Under the pieces are notes generated by a model. The model searched no databases and was not told the origin of the DNA. It saw nothing but the letters and a program-made list of their open reading frames with translations. DNA of 64,000 nucleotides from Rhizobiales bacterium SYSU XM002 (GTDB lineage Bacteria; Pseudomonadota; Alphaproteobacteria; Rhizobiales; Beijerinckiaceae): positions 186,001 through 250,000 of the forward strand of contig VWVY01000005.1 of NCBI GenBank assembly GCA_009846685.1, read 5' to 3'. The translations under genes were made by a program, and so were the position numbers. Shown here in pieces: positions 36,605 to 44,939 of this stretch (positions within the stretch are counted from its first letter, which is position 1; the number at the start of each line of letters is the position of its first letter).

Positions 36605-37633
36605 ATGATGGCTTCCAGCTGGGCACGCGCGGCCCGGATGACCTTGCGGGAACTGGTGACGATCTTCGTCACTATTCTCGGCCTGCTCGCTGTGACGTTC
36701 CTGATCGCGCGCGTGATGCCGGTCGATCCTGTGCTCGCCGTGGTGGGAGACAATGCCCGACCGGACGTTTACGAGAAGGCACGGCAGGAACTGGGGCTCG
36801 ACAAGCCCTTGATCGTCCAGTTCTGGATTTATCTGACCAAGGTCGCGCAGGGCGATTTCGGCAAGTCTATCCTGACCTCCAATCCGGTTGTGGCCGACAT
36901 CAAGCGTGTTTTCCCGGCGACACTTGAATTGGCGACGCTCGGTACGCTGATCGGTATTTGCCTCGGTATCCCGCTCGGCGTGCTGGCGGCGACGAAGCAG
37001 GGGCGCTGGCCCGACCAGATCGCCCGGTTTGTCGGCCTCTTTGGCTATTCGATCCCCGTTTTCTGGCTCGGGTTGATGGGACTGCTTCTATTCTACGCCA
37101 AGCTCGGCTGGGTTTCAGGGCCGGGGCGGATCGACGTTTCCTATCAGGATTTCGTCCAACCCATCACCGGCGTCCTGCTGCTCGATTGCGCGTTGCAGGG
37201 GGAGTGGGATGCCTTCCGCAATGCCGTCTCGCATCTCGTGCTGCCTTCCGCGGTTCTCGGCCTGTTCTCGACGGCCTATATCAGCCGGATGACTCGCTCG
37301 TTCATGATCAACGAGCTGCAGCAGCATTATGTCATCACCGCGCGCGTGAAGGGACTTTCCGAAGGCCGCGTCGTCTGGGGCCACGCCCTGCGCAACGCGG
37401 TCGTGCCGCTGCTCACGGTGATCGCACTCTCCTATGCCAACCTGCTCGAAGGCTCGGTACTCACCGAGACGGTATTCGCGTGGCCGGGGCTCGGCCGTTA
37501 CATCACCAATTCGCTGCTCAATGCCGATATGAACGCGGTGCTTGGCGGCACCGTCGTCGTGGGACTCGTTTTCGTGGGCATCAACCTCCTGTCCGACGTC
37601 CTGGCGCGGATTTTCGATCCGAGGGCGAGGTGA
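36605..37633 (+). CDS. Peptide-type ABC transporter permease (DppB-like)
   Basis: The 342-residue membrane protein has about six helices and the BPD_transp_1 EAA-like loop (RVKGLSEGRVVWGHALRNAV). A family-typical C-terminus (VFAWPGLGRYITNSLLNADM) and an N-terminal helix TLRELVTIFVTILGLLAVTF complete the DppB/OppB pattern. It pairs with the next gene to form the pore. It starts 25 bases after the intercistronic hairpin. Confidence 0.9.
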   Translation: MMASSWARAARMTLRELVTIFVTILGLLAVTFLIARVMPVDPVLAVVGDNARPDVYEKARQELGLDKPLIVQFWIYLTKVAQGDFGKSILTSNPVVADIKRVFPATLELATLGTLIGICLGIPLGVLAATKQGRWPDQIARFVGLFGYSIPVFWLGLMGLLLFYAKLGWVSGPGRIDVSYQDFVQPITGVLLLDCALQGEWDAFRNAVSHLVLPSAVLGLFSTAYISRMTRSFMINELQQHYVITARVKGLSEGRVVWGHALRNAVVPLLTVIALSYANLLEGSVLTETVFAWPGLGRYITNSLLNADMNAVLGGTVVVGLVFVGINLLSDVLARIFDPRAR

Positions 37634-37634
37634 G

Positions 37635-38525
37635 ATGAGCACGCTGCGCGAATACCTCACCTCCGAACGCCCCGCCTCGCGCCAGCAGGCGCGCTGGGGA
37701 CAATACTACCGGCAGTGGCGAGCGCTGAAGCAGAACCCGCTGGCACTGCTCGGTCTCGTCATCATCATCGCCTTGCTGATCGTTGCGGCCGTCGCGCCCT
37801 GGATTTCCCCCTATGATCCGATCGCGCAGAACCTTTCCCAACGCCTGCTGCCACCCTCGGCCGCCCACTGGATGGGGACGGACGAGCTTGGCCGCGATAT
37901 CCTTAGTCGAGTCATCTATGGAACCCGGCTCACCTTGGCGGTCGTACTGCTGGTGGTGATCTCGGTCGGCCCGGTCGGGCTGCTGATCGGCACGCTTTCG
38001 GGTTATTTCGGCGGCGTGGTCGATACCGTGCTGATGCGCGTGACCGATATTTTCCTCGCCTTCCCTCGTCTTGTGCTGGCGCTGGCGTTCGTCGCCGCGC
38101 TTGGTCCTGGCATCGAGAACGCCGTGATCGCCATCGCCTGCACCGCCTGGCCGCCCTATGCCCGCGTCGCGCGCGCGGAGACGCTGGTGATCCGCAACGC
38201 CGACTACATCGCCGCCGTGCGGCTTCAGGGGGCTTCTCACCTCAGGATCGTGCTGCGCCACGTCGTGCCGATGTGCCTGCCTTCGGTCATCGTCCGGACG
38301 ACGCTCGACATGGCCGGAATCATCCTGATCGCTGCCGGTCTCGGCTTCCTCGGCCTCGGCGCGCAGCCGCCCTCGCCGGAATGGGGCGCGATGATCGCCA
38401 AGGGTCGCGAGTATATCTTCGATCAATGGTGGGTCGCGGCCTTTCCCGGTCTCGCGATCTGCCTCGTCGCGCTCGGCTTCAACCTGTTCGGTGACGGTCT
38501 GAGGGATGTTCTCGATGCCCGATAA
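37635..38525 (+). CDS. Peptide-type ABC transporter permease (DppC-like)
   Basis: The 296-residue protein has a cytoplasmic N-terminus (RQWRALKQNPLALLGLVIII, the OppC-N helix) and then PISPYDPIAQ-like periplasmic sequence. HWMGTDELGRDILSRVIYGT is a DppC/OppC signature, and the EAA loop VRLQGASHLRIVLRHVVPMC follows. The ATG at 37635 begins 2 bases after the DppB-like stop. The C-terminus overlaps the first ATPase gene by 11 bases. Confidence 0.9.
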   Translation: MSTLREYLTSERPASRQQARWGQYYRQWRALKQNPLALLGLVIIIALLIVAAVAPWISPYDPIAQNLSQRLLPPSAAHWMGTDELGRDILSRVIYGTRLTLAVVLLVVISVGPVGLLIGTLSGYFGGVVDTVLMRVTDIFLAFPRLVLALAFVAALGPGIENAVIAIACTAWPPYARVARAETLVIRNADYIAAVRLQGASHLRIVLRHVVPMCLPSVIVRTTLDMAGIILIAAGLGFLGLGAQPPSPEWGAMIAKGREYIFDQWWVAAFPGLAICLVALGFNLFGDGLRDVLDAR

Positions 38526-39360
38526 CGCGCCGCTGATCGAGGTCGAGAACCTCCGGGTCAACTTTCATACGCCGACGCGCCTTGTGCGCGCCGTGCGCGG
38601 CCTTTCCTTCACGCTCGGCCGGGAGAAGCTGGCGATCGTCGGCGAGTCCGGTTCCGGCAAATCCATGACTGGTCGCGCGATCCTCGATCTCGTGCCCTGG
38701 CCCGGCGAGGTTCTGGCCGATCGGCTGGCCTATCGCGGCAAGGACATGCGCGCGATGAGTTCGTCCGAGCGTCGCGGCCTTCGCGGCAAGCATATCTCGA
38801 TGGTGATGCAGGATCCGAAATATTCGCTCAATCCTGTCATGACGGTCGGCGACCAGATCGCCGAGGCCTATCGCCTTCACAGCAAGGCGAATGCCCGCGA
38901 GGCGCGCGAACGATCGATTGCCATGCTTGAAGCTGTTCAGATCCGCGAGCCCGGTCGCGTCTACGATCTCTACCCGCACGAGGTCTCCGGGGGCATGGGT
39001 CAGCGCGTGATGATCGCGATGATGCTGATCGGCGAGCCGGACGTGCTGATCGCGGACGAGCCCACCTCGGCGCTCGACGTGACGGTGCAGACGCAGATCC
39101 TCGACATTCTCGAGCGCCTTGTTACCGAGCGGGGCATGGGCCTCATTTTCATCAGCCACGATCTGCCGCTGGTCTCGGCTTTCTGCGACCGGGTGATCGT
39201 GATGTATGGCGGCAAGGTGATGGAAACGCTCGACGCGCGCGAATTGCGCCAGGGCAAGCACCCGTACACCCAAGGCCTGCTCGGGTGTCTGCCCGATCTC
39301 GACCACCCCAAGGATCGCCTCGCGACGCTCAACCGCGATCCCGCCTGGATGGGGGATTGA
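38515..39360 (+). CDS. Peptide-type ABC transporter ATPase (DppD-like)
   Basis: The 281-residue protein has Walker A (GESGSGKSMTG, ~38-48), a Q-loop (MVMQDPKYSLNP), the LSGG-type signature in variant form (EVSGGMGQRVMIAMML), Walker B plus catalytic Glu (VLIADEPTSALD) and the switch His (ISHDLPLVSAF). The C-terminal ~40 residues match the oligopeptide-ATPase tail (HPYTQGLLGCLPDL). The ATG at 38515 with GAGGG at 38501-38505 is preferred over the ATG at 38506. It powers import with the partner downstream. Confidence 0.9.
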   Translation: MPDNAPLIEVENLRVNFHTPTRLVRAVRGLSFTLGREKLAIVGESGSGKSMTGRAILDLVPWPGEVLADRLAYRGKDMRAMSSSERRGLRGKHISMVMQDPKYSLNPVMTVGDQIAEAYRLHSKANAREARERSIAMLEAVQIREPGRVYDLYPHEVSGGMGQRVMIAMMLIGEPDVLIADEPTSALDVTVQTQILDILERLVTERGMGLIFISHDLPLVSAFCDRVIVMYGGKVMETLDARELRQGKHPYTQGLLGCLPDLDHPKDRLATLNRDPAWMGD

Positions 39361-39362
39361 TC

Positions 39363-40121
39363 ATGGCCACTCCCGCGATCGAGGTCGAAAACCTCAATGT
39401 CCGCTTCGGCGAGGCGCATGTCCTGAAGGATGTGAGCTTTTCTGTTGCACCCGGCGAAAGCTACGGACTTGTCGGCGAATCCGGTTCCGGCAAATCGACC
39501 GTCCTGCGTGTGCTCTCGGCGCTCAATCCCAACTGGTCCGGGCGGGTTGCCTTCTCCGGCGAAGCGCATCGGGCGCGCCCCGACGAGGCCTTTTTTCGTC
39601 AGGTGCAGATGGTGTTCCAGGATCCGTTCGGGAGCCTCCACCCGCGCATGACCATAGACGCCGCGCTCGCCGAGCCGCTGGCGATCCACGGCCTCGACCG
39701 GCCGGATGAGCGCATCGCCGCCGCGCTCAAGGGCGTCGGCCTCGACGAGGGGTTCCGGTTCCGCTATCCGCACCAACTTTCCGGCGGGCAGCGTCAGCGT
39801 GTCGCCATCGCCCGTGCGCTGATCCTTGAGCCCCGCATCCTGCTTCTCGACGAACCGACTTCGGCACTCGATGTGTCGATTCAGGCCGAGGTGCTGAACC
39901 TTCTGCAGGACATCAAGAAACAACGCGACCTGACGATGGTGCTCGTGAGCCACAACCTTGCGGTGGTCGGCCACATGTGCGCCCGCGTGGCAGTGATGAA
40001 CCGCGGGATTATCGTTGAGGAAGCGAGCATCGACGATCTACGCCGCACCGGCGGGCAAGACCCCTATACGCAGGAGCTTCTGGCCGCCTCACGCCATGTC
40101 GCCATTCCTGGTGCCGCCTAG
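39363..40121 (+). CDS. Peptide-type ABC transporter ATPase (DppF-like)
   Basis: The 252-residue protein has Walker A (GESGSGKSTVLRVLS), MVFQDPFGSLHPR, the signature LSGGQRQRVAIAR, and Walker B with Glu (ILLLDEPTSALD). The His switch is VSHNLAVVGHM, and PYTQELLAASR is the C-terminal oligopeptide-ATPase motif. It starts 2 bases after the DppD-like stop and ends the operon. Its stop overlaps the convergent SqrR/BigR-type gene by 4 bases. Confidence 0.9.
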   Translation: MATPAIEVENLNVRFGEAHVLKDVSFSVAPGESYGLVGESGSGKSTVLRVLSALNPNWSGRVAFSGEAHRARPDEAFFRQVQMVFQDPFGSLHPRMTIDAALAEPLAIHGLDRPDERIAAALKGVGLDEGFRFRYPHQLSGGQRQRVAIARALILEPRILLLDEPTSALDVSIQAEVLNLLQDIKKQRDLTMVLVSHNLAVVGHMCARVAVMNRGIIVEEASIDDLRRTGGQDPYTQELLAASRHVAIPGAA

Positions 40122-40441
40122 GGTGCCGGACAGAAGCTCGCCTGCAGCTCTCTGAGAATGCGCAGGACGATCGGGTTCGCGACCGAATAGAGCACTTTCT
40201 GGCCCTCACGCCGGGTTTCCACGAGCCGTTCGGCCCGGAGGAGCGCGAGTTGCTGGCTTGCCGCAGGCTCGCGGATTCCGACTTGCCGCGCGATCTCGCC
40301 GGACGGCAACTCTCCTTGCACAAGCGCGCAGAGAATCCTCAGGCGCGCGCCATGCCCCATCGCCCGCAGCAGGCGCGCGGCGTCTTCCGAAGCCGAGGCC
40401 AGTGCATCAAGGTGATCGGCGGATGGATTTAATACTTGCAT
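40118..40441 (-). CDS. ArsR-family dithiol persulfide sensor/repressor (SqrR/BigR/YgaV type)
   Basis: The 107-residue protein has the winged-helix ArsR core: RLLRAMGHGARLRILCALVQ, then IREPAASQQLALLRAERLVE as recognition helix and wing. It has exactly two cysteines, Cys38 and Cys104, 66 residues apart. This equals the spacing (from memory) of the sensor cysteines of SqrR (41/107) and BigR (42/108), which form a tetrasulfide bridge on persulfide exposure. Metal-sensing ArsR cysteine clusters are absent. The ATG at 40441 lies inside its own operator, consistent with autorepression. It is divergent from a DUF2892 protein and RND pump. Confidence 0.87.
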   Translation of the reverse strand: MQVLNPSADHLDALASASEDAARLLRAMGHGARLRILCALVQGELPSGEIARQVGIREPAASQQLALLRAERLVETRREGQKVLYSVANPIVLRILRELQASFCPAP

Positions 40442-40464
40442 AAATTCGCAATAACGAATATATC
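40436..40464 (+). promoter_or_regulatory. Candidate promoter of the DUF2892-RND operon
   Basis: TTGCAT (40436-40441) and TATATC (40459-40464) are 17 bases apart. The SqrR/BigR-type operator lies in the spacer and -10, so binding would block RNA polymerase. A start near 40471 gives a leader of ~58 bases. Confidence 0.4.
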
Positions 40465-40468
40465 GAAT
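40439..40468. promoter_or_regulatory. SqrR/BigR-type operator in the divergent regulator/pump promoter
   Basis: CATAAATTC-N8-GAATATAT (40439-40463) has the palindrome ATTCG-CAATAA-CGAAT (40444-40459) at its core. A further CGAAT half-site lies at 40464-40468. ATTC-N8-GAAT is the kind of palindrome I recall for SqrR; that recollection was not checked. The same extended sequence occurs in the YeeE promoter at 23688-23712. Confidence 0.75.
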
Positions 40469-40528
40469 AAAGTCAATCGCACCGTGAGCCACGGAGCGCT
40501 CAACAGGGATTTTTCGAAGGAGTTTCCA

Positions 40529-40732
40529 ATGACGATCGACAAGGCCATGTTCGTGTTCGCGGGGTCCATGATCCTGCTCTCGCTTCTGCTCACCCATTTC
40601 GTCTCGCCCTGGTTCTGGCTTTTCACGGCCTTCATCGGACTCAACATGTTGCAAGCCGGCTTCACCGGGTTTTGCCCGGCAGCGATGATCATGAAGAAGC
40701 TCGGTTTCAAGGCCGGCTGCGCTTTCGAGTGA
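40529..40732 (+). CDS. DUF2892 (YgaP-type) two-helix membrane protein
   Basis: The 67-residue protein has two membrane helices (MFVFAGSMILLSLLLTHFVS and a second around WLFTAFIGLNMLQAGF). The C-terminal motif GFCPAAMIMKKLGF-KAGC carries two Cys. This is the membrane domain found at the C-terminus of the rhodanese YgaP and in small stand-alone proteins near sulfide-responsive ArsR genes. Its biochemical role is unclear. The ATG at 40529 has AAGGAG upstream (40517-40522). It starts the operon repressed by the SqrR/BigR-type protein and precedes an RND adaptor by 10 bases. Confidence 0.87.
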   Translation: MTIDKAMFVFAGSMILLSLLLTHFVSPWFWLFTAFIGLNMLQAGFTGFCPAAMIMKKLGFKAGCAFE

Positions 40733-40742
40733 GGTTTCCGTG

Positions 40743-41708
40743 ATGCGCGCTTCCCTCCCGCTCGCCGCTTTTTTCCTGGCCGCAACGTCGGGCATGGCGG
40801 CGGAAATCGAGATCAAGCCGGTTTCGATCGCCGAGACGAAGGCCGTGTTTGGCCGTGTCGAGACCCGCGATCAGGTTCCTGCCCGGTCGCGCATCGGCGG
40901 CACGGTGACGCGCCTTGATGTGACGGAGGGCAGTGAGGTCAAGGCAGGCGATACCATCGCGCTGATCGTCGATGACAAGCTCGAACCCCAGCTGCGCGCC
41001 GCCGAGGCGCGCATCCGGGCGCTTTCGGCCGAGCGCGCCAATGCGATGACCGAACTTGAACGCGCGCAGGCACTGGTGGCGCGCGGCGCCGGAACCGTTC
41101 AACGCGTCGACCAGCTCCGCACACAAGCAGACGTCCTCCAGAATCAGATTGCGGCAGGAGAAGCCGAGAAGGCCGTGCTCCTTCAGCAGCAGGCGGAAGG
41201 AGCGGTGAAGGCGCCCCTCTCGGGCCGCGTTCTCAAGGTGCCGGTCACCAAGGGCGGTGTCGTGCTGCCCGGTGAGGTGATCGCACAGATCGGCGGCGGC
41301 GGGTTCTTTCTGCGCCTCGCGCTGCCGGAGCGCCACGCGACCGCCCTCAAGGTCGGCGATGCCGTTACGATCGGGGAGGGCCGGCAGAAGATGGGCAAGC
41401 TCGCCAAGGTTTTCCCGCTGATCGAGAACGGTCGCGTCATCGCCGATATCGAAGCGGCAGATGTCGGCAACTACTTTGTCGGTGAGCGTGTCATGGTCGC
41501 GGTGCCGGTCGGCAGGCGCGAGGCGCTTGCGGTTCCGAAAGCTGCGATCACCCGCCGCGCCGGGCTCGATCTTGTCCGCATCCGTGTCGCGGATGGCAAG
41601 GAAGGCGAGGTCGTAGTTGTTCCGGGCGGCGAGATTACCATGCAGGACGGCGCGTACATTGAAGTTCTTTCCGGCCTGCGCGCCGGCGACAAGGTAATCG
41701 TGCCGTGA
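40743..41708 (+). CDS. RND efflux periplasmic adaptor in the SqrR/BigR-type operon
   Basis: The 321-residue protein has a signal peptide (MRASLPLAAFFLAATSGMAA), a first lipoyl half (ARSRIGGTVTRLDVTEGSEV) and a helical hairpin (AEARIRALSAERANAMTELE). The second lipoyl half (KAPLSGRVLKVPVTKGGVVL) and a barrel follow. It belongs to the MFP family coupling RND pumps to the outer membrane. It starts 10 bases after the DUF2892 stop, and its own stop overlaps the pump start by 4 bases. The longer frame beginning GTG at 40740 differs by one codon only. Confidence 0.9.
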   Translation: MRASLPLAAFFLAATSGMAAEIEIKPVSIAETKAVFGRVETRDQVPARSRIGGTVTRLDVTEGSEVKAGDTIALIVDDKLEPQLRAAEARIRALSAERANAMTELERAQALVARGAGTVQRVDQLRTQADVLQNQIAAGEAEKAVLLQQQAEGAVKAPLSGRVLKVPVTKGGVVLPGEVIAQIGGGGFFLRLALPERHATALKVGDAVTIGEGRQKMGKLAKVFPLIENGRVIADIEAADVGNYFVGERVMVAVPVGRREALAVPKAAITRRAGLDLVRIRVADGKEGEVVVVPGGEITMQDGAYIEVLSGLRAGDKVIVP

Positions 41709-44700
41709 AACAGGGTTCACTGGGCATTGCCGGCGCGTTGACCCGCGCCTTCATCCTCTCGCCGCTCACACCACTGTTCCTGGTGGCGGCCTTCGCGCTC
41801 GGTCTCGTGGCGCTCATCGCGCTGCCGCGCGAGGAGGAGCCGCAGATCTCGGTGCCGATGGTGGATATCCACATCCGTGCGGATGGCCTCAGGGCAGAAG
41901 ATGCCGCCAAGCTCGTCACCGAGCCGCTGGAAACGCTGGTCAAATCCATCTCCGGCGTCGAGCATGTCTATTCGCAGACCCGCGATGACCGGGTGATGGT
42001 CACCGCGCGCTTTCTCGTCGGCACCTCCGCCGATGCCGCGATCCTGCGTACGCACGAGAAGATCCGTGCCAATCTCGACCGCATTCCCGCGGGCATCCCC
42101 GAACCACTGATCGTCGGGCGCGGCATCGACGATGTGGCGATCGTCGTGCTGACGCTCACCCCGAAGGCCGATGCCGCGACACGCTACACCGCGAACGATC
42201 TCTCGCGCATCGCTCGCGAAATGCGCGTCGAACTCGCGAAGCGGCAGGATGTGGGTCTTACCTATCTCGTCGGCGAGCAGCCGGAGGAATTTCGCATCAC
42301 ACCCGATCCGCAGCGTCTCGCGCAATTTGGGCTGACGCTCCAGAGCCTCGTTGCCAAGGTCGAGGGCGCCAACCGTGCCTTCCCCGCGGGACTGCTGCGC
42401 GACAAGGGAGAACAGATCGGCGTTGTCGCCGGGCGCACGCTCGCGAGCCTCGACGAGATCGGCAATCTCGTGATGACGACGCGCGACAACCGTCCAGTTT
42501 ACCTGCGTGATGTCGCCAAGGTCGAACTCTCCGCAGACAACGTCGAAGCGCGGGTGCAACACCTCGCGCGCGGCAAGGAAGGCGGCTTCGAAGCGCGCCC
42601 TGCGGTCTCCATTGCGCTGGCCAAGCGAGCGGGTTCGAACGCCGTAACCATTGCCGAGCACATCCTTGCCGATGTCACCCGGATGCAGGGCAACATCATC
42701 CCGACTGATGTCATGGTCGAGGTGACGCGCAACTACGGCGAGACCGCAAACGAGAAGGCCAACGAACTCCTCTTCCATCTCGGCCTCGCGACACTTTCGA
42801 TCGTGGCGCTGGTGTGGCTGGCAATCGGTCGGCGCGAGGCAGTCGTGGTCGCGATCGTTATCCCCGTGACAATCCTGCTGACCCTCTTTGCCGCCAAGGT
42901 GATGGGCTACACGCTCAACCGCGTCTCGCTCTTCGCGCTCATCTTCTCGATTGGCATCCTTGTCGATGACGCCATCGTCGTGATCGAGAACATCGCCCGT
43001 CACTGGGGCATGGGTGACGGGCGCAACCGGGCCGATGCCGCGGTGGATGCCGTCGCCGAGGTCGGCAACCCGACCATCGTCGCCACGCTTACGGTGGTTG
43101 CCGCGCTCCTGCCGATGCTCTTCGTTTCCGGCATGATGGGCCCTTACATGAGCCCGATCCCGGCCAATGCTTCAGCGGCAATGGTATTCTCGTTCTTCGT
43201 CGCGGTGATCGTGACGCCGTGGCTGATGGTGAAACTCGGTGCTTCGCACCACGCTGGCGGCCCCGACCATGCGGACGGCGGCCGGCTTGGGCAATTCTAC
43301 GCGGCGACCGCCCGGCCAATCCTCGCTTCCAAGCGGCGCGCGTGGTGGTTCCTCGGCGGGGTCGGGGTCGCGACCTTCGCTTCGCTGGCGCTGTTCTACA
43401 CCCAGCATGTCACGGTGAAGCTGCTGCCGTTCGATGACAAGCCCGAACTCTCGGTGATGCTCGATCTGCCGCGCGGCGCGTCGGTCGAGGAGACGCACCG
43501 GATGTTGCATCAGATCGCTGAGGTCTTGCGTCCGGTGAAGGAAATCCGCTCGCTGCAACTGCACTCGGGCACCGCGGCACCGTTCAACTTCAACGGTCTC
43601 GTGCGCCACACCTACCTGCGTGCCGAACCGCAAGCAGGCGATATCCAGGTCAACCTCGTCGCCAAGCATGACCGCAGCCGCGCGAGCCACGCCATCGCGC
43701 TCGATCTGCGCGCCCGGATCGGCAAGCTGGACCTGCCCAAGGATGCGCGCGTCAAGGTCGTCGAACCGCCACCCGGCCCGCCAGTGATGGCGACGCTGCT
43801 CGCGGAAATTTACGGCCCGGATGACGACACGCGGCGTGCGGTCGCGGATAAGCTGCGCGGCATCTTCCAGTCCATCCCCTTTATCGTCGATGTCGATGAC
43901 AGCTTCGGCACGCAGCCAGATCGTGTGCGCCTCAGGATCGCCGAGGACGAGCTTGAGTTCTTCAAGGTCGAGCATCGCGATGTTCTCGACACCATCCGCC
44001 TTGTCTATGGCGAGAGCGTCGCCGGCTATTCGCATCGTGGTGGTGTGCAGCCTATCCCGATCAAGGTGGGTCTGGGCAAGGGCGAGCGTGTCCTGGATGA
44101 GAAGGTGCTCTCGATTCCCGTGCCGGCCAACCTGTTGCCGGGCGACCGCTCGACCGTCGAACTGGGCGATGTCGTCAAGGTCGAACGCGAGAAGGCGAGC
44201 TATCCCCTGTTCCGCCGAAACGGACAGAGCGCAGAGATGGTGACGGCGGAGCTGGCCGGTTCATTCGAAGCACCGCTCTACGGCATGATCGCGGTGCAGC
44301 GCGCCATCGACAAGGCCGACTGGGGCACGCTTCCGAAGCCCGTCATCCGCCTTAACGGCCAGCCCGAAGATACCCGCAAGCCGGTTCTGCTGTGGGATGG
44401 CGAGTGGGAAGTGACCTGGGTAACCTTCCGTGACATGGGCGCAGCCTTTGGCGTCGCGCTGCTCGGGATCTACATCCTCGTGGTGGCGCAGTTCGGCTCA
44501 TTCAAGCTGCCGCTCGTAATCCTGACGCCGGTGCCGTTGACCTTCATCGGCATACTCGCAGGTCACTGGATTTTCGGCGCGCCGTTCTCGGCGACCTCCA
44601 TGATCGGCTTCATCGCGCTCGCGGGGATCATCGTGCGCAACTCGATCCTGCTGGTGGACTTCATCCGCCACGCACGGGTGCCGGGGCGCAAGCTGGTCGA

Positions 44701-44935
44701 TGTGCTGATCGAGGCCGGCTCGATCCGCTTCAAGCCGATCCTGCTCACAGCGCTGGCGGCGATGATCGGGGCGGTGACAATCCTGACGGACCCGATCTTT
44801 CAGGGGCTGGCGATTTCGCTTTTGTTCGGTCTCGCCTCTTCGACGGCACTGACTGTGCTCGTGATCCCGGCAATCTACCTTGTGCTGCGTGGCGACCCCG
44901 AACCACCCGCGGAGGAGGTGACCGAAGTGGCGTGA
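41705..44935 (+). CDS. RND-family efflux permease in the SqrR/BigR-type operon
   Basis: The 1076-residue pump has helix 1 (FILSPLTPLFLVAAFALGLV), then PREEEPQISVPMVDI. The helix-4 proton-relay region is IGILVDDAIVVIENIARHWG, and a second repeat holds IALAGIIVRNSILLVDFIRH. Its first porter region is closer to pumps paired with small ArsR operons than to AcrB. The start is GTG at 41705, overlapping the adaptor stop (GTGA). The substrate is unknown; control by the persulfide sensor suggests a sulfur-stress-linked compound. The stop is 4 bases from the convergent DUF296 gene. Confidence 0.9.
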   Translation: MKQGSLGIAGALTRAFILSPLTPLFLVAAFALGLVALIALPREEEPQISVPMVDIHIRADGLRAEDAAKLVTEPLETLVKSISGVEHVYSQTRDDRVMVTARFLVGTSADAAILRTHEKIRANLDRIPAGIPEPLIVGRGIDDVAIVVLTLTPKADAATRYTANDLSRIAREMRVELAKRQDVGLTYLVGEQPEEFRITPDPQRLAQFGLTLQSLVAKVEGANRAFPAGLLRDKGEQIGVVAGRTLASLDEIGNLVMTTRDNRPVYLRDVAKVELSADNVEARVQHLARGKEGGFEARPAVSIALAKRAGSNAVTIAEHILADVTRMQGNIIPTDVMVEVTRNYGETANEKANELLFHLGLATLSIVALVWLAIGRREAVVVAIVIPVTILLTLFAAKVMGYTLNRVSLFALIFSIGILVDDAIVVIENIARHWGMGDGRNRADAAVDAVAEVGNPTIVATLTVVAALLPMLFVSGMMGPYMSPIPANASAAMVFSFFVAVIVTPWLMVKLGASHHAGGPDHADGGRLGQFYAATARPILASKRRAWWFLGGVGVATFASLALFYTQHVTVKLLPFDDKPELSVMLDLPRGASVEETHRMLHQIAEVLRPVKEIRSLQLHSGTAAPFNFNGLVRHTYLRAEPQAGDIQVNLVAKHDRSRASHAIALDLRARIGKLDLPKDARVKVVEPPPGPPVMATLLAEIYGPDDDTRRAVADKLRGIFQSIPFIVDVDDSFGTQPDRVRLRIAEDELEFFKVEHRDVLDTIRLVYGESVAGYSHRGGVQPIPIKVGLGKGERVLDEKVLSIPVPANLLPGDRSTVELGDVVKVEREKASYPLFRRNGQSAEMVTAELAGSFEAPLYGMIAVQRAIDKADWGTLPKPVIRLNGQPEDTRKPVLLWDGEWEVTWVTFRDMGAAFGVALLGIYILVVAQFGSFKLPLVILTPVPLTFIGILAGHWIFGAPFSATSMIGFIALAGIIVRNSILLVDFIRHARVPGRKLVDVLIEAGSIRFKPILLTALAAMIGAVTILTDPIFQGLAISLLFGLASSTALTVLVIPAIYLVLRGDPEPPAEEVTEVA

Positions 44936-44939
44936 GACA

